Assembly (NCBI GenBank): GCA_035399665.1
Contig: DAOPJM010000004.1
Location: forward strand, 28,678 to 92,677
Source of the DNA: DAOPJM01 sp035399665
GTDB lineage: Bacteria; Bacillota; Clostridia; Christensenellales; CAG-138
Direction: 5' to 3'
Length of the DNA stretch: 64,000 bases
Part shown: positions 1 to 9,700 of the stretch, piece after piece
Numbering within the stretch: the stretch's first letter is position 1
Layout: each line of letters opens with the position of its first letter
Made by a program: the position numbers and the translations under genes
Notes under the pieces: generated by a model
What the model saw: the letters and a program-made list of their open reading frames with translations, nothing else
The model's database searches: none
Told to the model about the DNA's origin: nothing

Positions 1-770
1 CAGCCGACATAGACGATGATATCCGCGTCAGCCCACTTTGCAAGCTGATGCTGAACCACGGTCTTGCCGCTGCCGAACGGGCCGGGAACCGCAGCCACGC
101 CGCCCTTGGCGACGGGGAACAACGTATCGATAACCCTTTGCCCTGTAATCATCGGCTCGGAAGGGGCCATCTTCTCTTTATACGGTCTGCCCCTGCGGAC
201 GGGCCAGCGCTGCAGCATTGGCAGCTCTATGGTCTTGCCGTCCTTCTCAAGCCAAGCTATGGGGGTGACGATGTTGGCGTCTCCCTCGAAAATCTTTATA
301 AGTCTGCCCTCCGTCTTGGGAGGAATCATTACGCGGTGCTCTACGGCCTCGGACTCCTGAACAGTCCCCAGAATGTCGCCGCCCACGAGGTAGTCCCCGA
401 CCTTCGCCGTGGGGACGAAGTGCCAAAGTCTCTCATGGTCAAGGGAATCCACCATAATGCCCCTTGTAATCCTGTCGCCCGCCAGCTCGCGCAGCTTATT
501 CAAGGGACGCTGAATGCCGTCGTATATCGACTCAATCAGTCCCGGAGCAAGCTCGACGGAAAGCGGCGCGCCCGTGGTATATACGGGTTCGCCCGGGCCT
601 ATGCCCGCCGTCTCCTCGTAAACCTGAATGGACGCCAAATCACCGCGCAGCTCTATGACCTCGCCTATGAGGTGCTTATCCGACACACGAACCACGTCGT
701 ACATCTGCACGTCGGCCATCCCGCTTGCGGTTATCAAAGGCCCCGACACCTTGATTATTGTTCCTTGCAT
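1..770 (-). CDS. ntpA: V-type ATP synthase subunit A, N-terminal part (cut by window start)
   Basis: Catalytic subunit of the V1 head of a V/A-type rotary ATPase, which couples ATP hydrolysis or synthesis to ion flow. The visible 256 residues begin MQGTIIKVSGPLI, run through the beta-barrel domain and the bulge region typical of A subunits, and reach the P-loop GPFGSGKTV near residue 240. The rest lies beyond the window start. The ATG at 768-770 begins the conserved N-terminus. It is the last visible gene of a minus-strand operon and follows subunit F by 16 bp, which is the usual clostridial order. Identity is secure. Ion specificity has to be judged from subunit K, not from this subunit. Confidence 0.95.
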   Translation of the reverse strand, partial: MQGTIIKVSGPLITASGMADVQMYDVVRVSDKHLIGEVIELRGDLASIQVYEETAGIGPGEPVYTTGAPLSVELAPGLIESIYDGIQRPLNKLRELAGDRITRGIMVDSLDHERLWHFVPTAKVGDYLVGGDILGTVQESEAVEHRVMIPPKTEGRLIKIFEGDANIVTPIAWLEKDGKTIELPMLQRWPVRRGRPYKEKMAPSEPMITGQRVIDTLFPVAKGGVAAVPGPFGSGKTVVQHQLAKWADADIIVYVG

Positions 771-786
771 ATACTGAAATCTCCTT

Positions 787-1107
787 CTATTTTTCCATAA
801 ACAGGATGTCTACGCCGACAGCCTTTTCAACGTTTTGCTTAAGTGCCTTCATGCCCACGCCCTGCGTTCCGTTGGCGTCAGGTATGGGTATGATAGCGGG
901 ATAGGGCTGTGACGCGAACTCCGCGATGCTCTCCGAACACTTGGAGTACATCTGCTCGGTGAGATAGATCACCGCGTAGCCCTCCCTTGCCATTCGTCTT
1001 ATCAGCATGTTGGCGCGCTCGCCGTCGGTCTCGCCAAAGACGTCCAAGCCTACCGCACGGAACAGCAGCACGCTGTCCCTGTCGCCGATTACCGCCATTT
1101 TAGCCAT
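787..1107 (-). CDS. ntpF: V-type ATP synthase subunit F (central stalk)
   Basis: Small 106-residue central-stalk subunit (called NtpG in the Enterococcus nomenclature) that binds subunit D in the rotor. It starts MAKMAVIGDRDSVLLFRAVG, the typical beginning of this family, where the fold is a small Rossmann-like alpha/beta domain. PAIIPIPDANGTQGVGMKAL near the C-terminus is also characteristic. The start overlaps the end of subunit C by 8 bp, which suggests translational coupling. The length is normal for the family. Confidence 0.92.
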   Translation of the reverse strand: MAKMAVIGDRDSVLLFRAVGLDVFGETDGERANMLIRRMAREGYAVIYLTEQMYSKCSESIAEFASQPYPAIIPIPDANGTQGVGMKALKQNVEKAVGVDILFMEK

Positions 1108-2083
1108 ACATCTTCACCAGCCTTTCGCTAATCACCGAGTCGGCAAGCCCGTTGCGCTTCGCCGTGATTATGAGCCTCACCGCCTGCGCTTCGCGCTGCT
1201 TGGCCAGATAATAGCCGATGATGGGGTAGAAGCTGTCGCAGTCGCCGCGCCGCTCGGACACCATAGCAAGCAGACAGTCGTCCTTTGCCTTCTCCACCGC
1301 GCCTATGCTGCCGCTTTTGTGCATGGCGTTAAGCCCGCTCAAAAGCTCCGCCCTGCAAACGCTCTCGTCAAGGAAGCGTTCGACGCTCTCCTCGGACAGC
1401 TCGTAGGCCGCCAAAAGCTGCTTGTGCTTTATGCCGCCCTCGGCAAGCAGCGCACGCGCCAGAGAGTCCCTGTCGGAGCCCATGGCGCGCATACGCAGGA
1501 AGGTCAACACATTGTCGAAGTCGGCCTTGACCGCGAAATATCGCGCCGCGAACTTGGACTTTACGGCCACGGACTTGACATACTCGGAGTAAGCCTTGTC
1601 GATGCTTATGCTGATGAGCTGGGGACTTGGCTTGGCGTCAAGCTGCTTTTCAAGCGCGGTCAGGCTTTCCTTCAAAAGTTCAGGCAGCAAGCCGTAGTTC
1701 CTGTCGCGTACACAAAGACCGAGCTGCTCCTTGGTATAGACCCCGCCCGAAGCAAGGCGCGTCTCGCTTGTCCCCAAGAGCCTCGCCTTGATGAGCATCT
1801 TGAGGTTCTGCATATCATTTTGCAGCAGGAACAGGTTTGACACCTCCTGCTCGGGGGTCAGGCTGTCAAGCTCCTCGGCGGCGCCCTTCAGCTCCTTCTC
1901 GATGAGCTTCTCCACGTCCGTATCGGCCGCGTCGCTCATACCCCCGTACCTGACGTCCGCAAGCGTCCGCAGAGCGTCATCCAAGCTGCCCTCGGCCATT
2001 CTTCTGATGGCGGAGGGGCTTAGTATGCGTTTGCTCAGCGCGGAAACCCGTGCGCAGGCGTATTGATAGCTTTGTTGTGGCAT
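1100..2083 (-). CDS. ntpC: V-type ATP synthase subunit C
   Basis: Subunit C (327 residues; the d/C-type funnel subunit) links the membrane rotor ring to the central stalk. The protein is almost entirely predicted alpha-helix, with the family's repeated pattern, for example NLFLLQNDMQNLKMLIKARL near residue 85 and DFDNVLTFLRMRAMG near 190. It lies between ntpE (20 bp upstream) and ntpF (8 bp overlap) in the minus-strand operon. Assignment rests on position and on these helical motifs. The family is poorly conserved in sequence, but the operon order leaves little doubt. Confidence 0.9.
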   Translation of the reverse strand: MPQQSYQYACARVSALSKRILSPSAIRRMAEGSLDDALRTLADVRYGGMSDAADTDVEKLIEKELKGAAEELDSLTPEQEVSNLFLLQNDMQNLKMLIKARLLGTSETRLASGGVYTKEQLGLCVRDRNYGLLPELLKESLTALEKQLDAKPSPQLISISIDKAYSEYVKSVAVKSKFAARYFAVKADFDNVLTFLRMRAMGSDRDSLARALLAEGGIKHKQLLAAYELSEESVERFLDESVCRAELLSGLNAMHKSGSIGAVEKAKDDCLLAMVSERRGDCDSFYPIIGYYLAKQREAQAVRLIITAKRNGLADSVISERLVKMYG

Positions 2084-2102
2084 GGCGTTTTAGCTCCTTA
2101 TT

Positions 2103-2680
2103 TTATCCGAACAGTATGCGCGAAACGTTTGTTTCTTCCGCCTGTCTGATTTCGTCCATCAAGGCGTCAAAGGAACAGTCCTTCTCGTAGCTCTCGCCGC
2201 TCAGGATGAAGCCTCCGTCCGACTTAGCGTCCGTATCCGACACGGGCAAGGGCTGTTCAAGCTCCTTCGAGAGCCTTGTAAGCGCCTCGCGGTCGGCAAA
2301 AGCGGGTACTATAACGCAGCCCGCCTCGGCCTCGCGTACAAGCAGCGCCCTCAAAAGCTTCTCGCGCTTCTCGCCCGAAAGCTCATGCAAGGCTTGCCTT
2401 GCGCTCGTAAACACCTCGTCCAATACCCGGCGCTTGTCCCTCAGCGCCTCCTTGCGTCCGTCCAGCGCGGCGCGTGTCTTGGCTCCGTCAAGAACCCCCG
2501 CCACCTGCTGCTCCCTGTCGCGCTCGAAAGCGCGGGTCAGCTCCGCGATGCGGGCGTCGCAGTCCTCACGGGCCCTTTGGCGGTTGGCCGTAGCCTCGGC
2601 CATGGCCGCGTCAGCCTCGCTCCTTGCATCCTGAACGATACGCTCGATCAATAGATTTTCGGAACTCGTCTTTTGCTCCA

Positions 2681-2681
<1 letters not shown>
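2103..2681 (-). CDS. ntpE: V-type ATP synthase subunit E (peripheral stalk)
   Basis: Peripheral-stalk subunit of 192 residues that holds the catalytic head against the stator. The first about 100 residues form a long charged coiled coil rich in Ala, Arg and Glu, and the C-terminal part is a small globular domain with the family signature GGFILSGESYEKDCSFDALM near residue 155. Its ATG overlaps the stop of ntpK by one base (TAATG), so the two genes are probably coupled. Length and gene order fit the V-ATPase E subunit of Firmicutes. Confidence 0.9.
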
Positions 2682-5101
<2,420 letters not shown>

Positions 5102-5105
<4 letters not shown>

Positions 5106-5413
5106 ACCGCAGTCTCTATCCTTTCCATTATATACGCCACGGCGGCGTCATGCTTTTCCTTGGCCGCCATGCACAATTCCTTGGATTGCCCGCGCTGCTT
5201 ATCGGTGATGTCCTCCGCCAAAAGCTCGCCCTCGGCCTCGGCGCGCTTTATCGCCTCGCCCGTCAGCATGCGCTGCAAGCTCACAGCGGCGGCTATGTCG
5301 TTTTCACAGTCGGTCTTGCTCTGCGCAAGAACGTCGCGTGCGGCCGTTGCGCCGTCTTTTCGGATCATGTCGGCCTTGGCCTCAGCCTCGGCGATCCTCT
5401 CCATCATGTTCAT
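5102..5413 (-). CDS. V-type ATP synthase subunit H/G-like coiled coil (peripheral stalk)
   Basis: A 103-residue, highly charged, Ala-, Lys- and Glu-rich helix with no membrane segment. In this operon position clostridia and enterococci carry the second peripheral-stalk subunit (NtpF in E. hirae, AtpH or G in others), which pairs with subunit E. Sequence identity within the family is low, so the call rests on size, coiled-coil character and its place directly before ntpI (4-bp overlap). It follows upp by 11 bp, so the V-ATPase genes are probably read from the rpiB promoter. Confidence 0.8.
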
Positions 5414-5424
5414 TGTCTACCTCT

Positions 5425-6054
5425 TTACTTAGTTCCGAATAATCTGTCGCCCGCGTCGCCCAAGCCCGGGACGATGTAGCCGTGGTCGTTGAGCTGTTTA
5501 TCTATGCAGGCCACATACACGTCAACGTCGGGGTGCGCCTCGGTCAGCTTGCTTATCCCCTCGGGAGCCGCAAGCAGGCTCACCATGCGTATGCTCTTGC
5601 AGCCGTAACGCTTGACGATGCTGATAGCCTCGATTGCCGAATTGCCCGTCGCAAGCATGGGATCTACCACTATGGTTTCCCTTTCGGCGATGTCATGCGG
5701 CAGCTTGCAGTAGTAGCTTACCGGATGAAGGGTGTCGGGGTCGCGATACAGGCCGATATGTCCAAGCTTCGCGTTCGGAATGAGATTCATCATGCCGTCC
5801 GCCATGCCAAGACCCGCCCTGAGTATGGGGACTACCGCTATCTTCTCGTTGGCAAGAACCTTCACCTGCGCCTCGGTTATGGGAGTTTCCACCACCGCGT
5901 CCCTCAGCTTCAGGTTGCGTGTGACCTCATAGCCCATGAGCATCGCAAGCTCGTTGACCAGCTCGCGGAAAGCCTTAGTGCCTGTCTCTTTGTTCCTAAG
6001 ATAGGCCATCTTGTGCTGTACCAAAGGATGATCGATGACTGTTACCGTACTCAT
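5425..6054 (-). CDS. upp: Uracil phosphoribosyltransferase
   Basis: Converts uracil and PRPP to UMP in pyrimidine salvage; cytoplasmic. The 209-residue length is standard. It carries the PRPP-binding loop [15 protein letters not shown] near residue 131, [14 protein letters not shown] near 76, and the C-terminal uracil-binding segment [15 protein letters not shown]. It begins 3 bp after rpiB and ends 11 bp before the V-ATPase H/G gene, so a salvage enzyme is embedded in the leading part of an ATPase operon. The start [21 protein letters not shown] matches the family. Confidence 0.97.
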   Translation of the reverse strand: MSTVTVIDHPLVQHKMAYLRNKETGTKAFRELVNELAMLMGYEVTRNLKLRDAVVETPITEAQVKVLANEKIAVVPILRAGLGMADGMMNLIPNAKLGHIGLYRDPDTLHPVSYYCKLPHDIAERETIVVDPMLATGNSAIEAISIVKRYGCKSIRMVSLLAAPEGISKLTEAHPDVDVYVACIDKQLNDHGYIVPGLGDAGDRLFGTK

Positions 6055-6057
6055 GAA

Positions 6058-6504
6058 TTACCCCCTTGCATTATCATATTTGTCTATTATGCCGACCCGT
6101 CTTGCGTGTCTGCCGCCTTCGAAGCCCGCAGCAAGCCACTTGTCCACTATTTCAAGCGCTGATTCGGAGGAAACCTGCGACGCGCCCAAAGCAAGCATGT
6201 TGGCGTTGTTGTGCCTTCTTGAAAGCTCGGCTGTCTGCACATTATGACAAAGTCCGCAGCGAATGCCGCGAACCTTGTTAGCCGCTATCGAAATGCCGAC
6301 GCCGGTGGAGCAGACGACAATACCAAGCTCAGCTGAGCCGTCCATGACGCGCTCCGCCGCGGCGATGCCGTACACCGGGTAATCGGTACTTTCATTGGAG
6401 AAGCACCCCACGTCAATTATCTCATAGCCATTGAGCTTCAGATGCTCCTTAATGGTCTCTTTGAGCGCGAAACCCGCGTGATCGCTGCCCATGCTTATCG
6501 TCAC
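6058..6504 (-). CDS. rpiB: Ribose-5-phosphate isomerase B
   Basis: Interconverts ribose 5-phosphate and ribulose 5-phosphate (LacA/RpiB family). The 148-residue protein shows MGSDHAGFALKETIKEHL at the N-terminus, the catalytic cysteine in VVCSTGVGISIAANK near residue 65, the phosphate-loop region that follows it, and RHNNANMLALGAS near 100. It is the first gene of the minus-strand operon that continues into upp and the V-ATPase genes. A sigma-A type promoter (TTTACA, 17 bp, TATTAT) lies about 50 bp upstream. LacA/LacB subunits are related but normally occur as a pair, so RpiB is the better call. Confidence 0.93.
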   Translation of the reverse strand: MTISMGSDHAGFALKETIKEHLKLNGYEIIDVGCFSNESTDYPVYGIAAAERVMDGSAELGIVVCSTGVGISIAANKVRGIRCGLCHNVQTAELSRRHNNANMLALGASQVSSESALEIVDKWLAAGFEGGRHARRVGIIDKYDNARG

Positions 6505-6549
6505 TTTTCACACCTCTTTCACCCAAAATCGAGTTAGCCCATTTGTTGT

Positions 6550-6578
6550 ATAATATCATGATTTGCAAGCCCTGTAAA
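6550..6578 (-). promoter_or_regulatory. Predicted promoter of the rpiB-upp-V-ATPase operon
   Basis: Read on the minus strand: TTTACA, 17-bp spacer, TATTAT, about 45 bp before the rpiB start. It is the only good sigma-A type match between rpiB and the terminator at 6696-6732. Confidence 0.6.
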
Positions 6579-6695
6579 GACCACTTTTTATCACCTATAT
6601 AAAAACGGGTTTACATTCCGTAAAATTTTCGTATACCTTTCCAGCCGCTCCGCCGCGCATTTTACATAAGGGCAACAGCGATTCCTCCATCCAAT

Positions 6696-6732
6696 AAAAA
6701 GGCGGGCGGAGCCGCTTAAAGCCCCGCCCGCT
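6696..6732 (-). terminator. Rho-independent terminator of the nucleotidase gene
   Basis: Downstream of the nucleotidase stop, read on the minus strand: a GC-rich stem GCGGGCGG / CCGCCCGC with a short loop, followed by TTTTT. It separates the nucleotidase from the rpiB operon. The rest of 6505-6695 holds only the rpiB promoter and AT-rich sequence. Confidence 0.85.
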
Positions 6733-6746
6733 GTTGTGTCTGTGAC

Positions 6747-9700
6747 TTAGTCGTCGCTGCCGTCGGTGAGTCTCCAGGTGGAGCTGATCAGCGGAGAGAT
6801 GGTGCCCATCTGGCTGATGTAGTCCGCAAGGAGGTTCCTGGCCTGTCCCTTATCCTCGCCCTGTATCATGTCATACTGGGTGGAGTAGATTATCCTTGCA
6901 GAGTCGTTTGCCGTAAACGGGCAACCATTCTCGTTGAGGTAGCTGACGTAGTTGCCGCCGCCGTTATAGCGATAGTTGTTGACGACGACCGTGAACACAT
7001 CGTCGTCCGTGACCTCGACGTCGTTGTAGGTCATGGAGACTACGCGGCTGCCCTTCTCGTTCGTGTAGTTAATTACATAGGAGAAGCCGTCGCCGTAGAT
7101 TACGTCATAGTAGGTCAGATTGCTCGTGGTAACATAGGGGTTGCCGCCATCGTCCGTATCAATCTTCGTCGCGGCAAACTCCAGCCATGTCTTGACCTCC
7201 TTACCCGTCATGGTGATCTGGTAGAACCAGTTTTCATAGCGATAGAGCTTGAACATATCGCCCCTTAGAACATCGCCTTCACCGATGAGGTTCGCGGCGC
7301 TGCCGCTCGTCAAAGGAGCCGAGATGGACAGCTGCGCCATGGTGTCATCCGAGGTGTCATAGGGGGTGTTCAGTCCGGTTCTGTCATACGCGCCCCAGAG
7401 CTGTACCCTGTTGATGAGGTCCATGAACGCGGAGGGCGCGGTTCCAAGGTTCGCCGCCGGGAAGTTGCCGTCCGCTTCGCCTATCTTCACAAGCATGTAC
7501 TCGTTCCAAGTGGCGGTCTCATAGGGCTTGAGCAGCTCTACAAGCTCAGCGTCCGCGGCCAGACCCTGTACGGTGACGTAGCTGGCGTTCACATAGAGGG
7601 AATCGGTTGCGGGATAATAGGAGAATGTCGCGTCCGCCATGCCTCTGCCCTTGGTGTGGGGGGAGATGACATTGATAAGGTCGCCGTTGGCGTTCGCTAT
7701 CTTGGTGACGGTACTTCTGTGCTCATGGCCTGAGATGACAAGGTCTATGCCGTCGGTCGTCTCGATAAGCTCACGCACGAAGTCGGATTCGAGCGGAGAG
7801 GAATCAATGCCGCTGTGCGACACAATAACCACTATGTCCGCCGCCGCCTGCAGCTCGGCCTTGTAATGCTCGTAGGTTTCGATAACGCCCGCGAAGTAGA
7901 TACCTTCCCAGTTTGCGGGAACGTCCCACTTGGCGATGTTCGGATTGCCCATGCCAAGCAGAGCAACCTTAACTCCGTCATACTCCTTGATGATGTACGG
8001 AGCGTAGCCATTCCAAGTCGCCCAGTCCTTCGTCTCGGCGTTGTTGGTCTCCGCCGCAAGGTAGTTCGCGACGCAGACCGCAACCTGAGACTCTCCCGCT
8101 GTGGCTTCCGCCGTGAGATCCGCAAGCTGTCTGTTCAGTATGGCAAGGCCGTAGTTGAACTCATGGTTGCCGGGAACGAACATATCGTAGCCGATAGATC
8201 TCAGCGCAAGCATACCGGGGTCTGTCACCTCGGACTTGTAGAACGCGTAGTAGTAGCTCATCGGAGTGCCTTGGATAAGGTCGCCCGAGTCAACCAGAAT
8301 AACATTCTCGCTCTCCTCGCGCACGGATTTGACATAGGTCGCGACCTGCGCAAGACTGCGGTTGTAGGTTCCGCTCTTTGAGACGTCAACGGTATAGTCG
8401 GTAGGATAGAACTGACCGTGTACATCGCTTGTCGCAAGCAGACGAACCTCGGTTGACTGATTCGCTGCTATGCTCCAGGTGGAGGTGATGTCGGGATATA
8501 TCGTGGAGTTCTTCTGCGCGGTGATGTAGTCCGCAAGCAGGTTCCTCGCCTGTCCCTTGTCCTCGCCCTGAATCATGTCGTACTGGGTGGAGTAGATTAT
8601 CCTGTCGGGATCGTTGGCAATGAACTCACAGCCGTTGTTGTTGAGGTACTCGACATATTTTCCGCCGCCGTTGTAGCGGTAGTTGTTGACCACAACCGTG
8701 AACACATCGGTATCCGCAACCTCAACGCCGTTGTAGGTCATGGAAACAACCCTCTGACCATCGGCCAAGGTATGGTCAAGGACGTAGGAGAAGCCGTCGC
8801 CGTAGATGACGTCATAGTAGGTCAGATCCACGGAGAAGTTCCCGTTGGAGCCGGAAATCTTGGACGCCGCGAAGTCGAGCCAAGTCCTTAGCTCCTTGCC
8901 CGTCATGGTAATCTGGTAGAACCAGTTCTCATAGCGGTAGAGCTTGAACATATCGCCCAAGACTATCTCGCCCTCGGGAATGAGGTTTGCCGCGCTGCCG
9001 CTCGTCAAAGGAGCCGAGATGGACAGCTGAGCCATGGTATCGTCGGAGGTATCGTCGGGGGTGTTCAGTCCCGTCCTGTCGTATGCGCCCCAGAGCTGAA
9101 CCCTGTTGATGAGGTCCATGAACGCGGAGGGCGCGACGCCAAGATTGGAAGCTGAGAAGTTGCCCGCCGCGGTTCCGATGGACTGGAGCATATAGTCGTT
9201 CCAAGTCTCGTCCTCATAGGGCTTGAGCATCCTGATGACGTCGGGATCGGCCTTGAGGCTCGCGGTGCTGTTGACGGAAGCGGTAACGCTCAGCTCGCCG
9301 GTGGCGGGGTTGTAGGTCAGCGTGGCGTCGCCCACGGCTCTGCCCTTGGTGTAGGGGGAGATGACGTGAATGGTCTCGCCCTTTGAGTTGGTGATCTTGG
9401 TGACCTTGTTCCTATGCTCATGACCCGATACCGCCAAATCGATGGAGTCGGTGGTCGTAATCAGCTCACGGATGAAGTCGGAGTCGTCGGAAGAATCGAT
9501 ACCGCTGTGGGATACGACTATGATGATGTCGGCCGCGGCCTTCATCTCAGCCTCGTAATGCAGATAGGTTTCAACGACGCCCGCGAAGTAGATTCCTTCC
9601 CAGTTGGCGGGAACGTCCCAGTTCGCGATGTTGGGATTGCCTATGCCCATGATGGCGACCTTTACGCCGTCATACTCCTTGATGATGTACGGAGCATAGT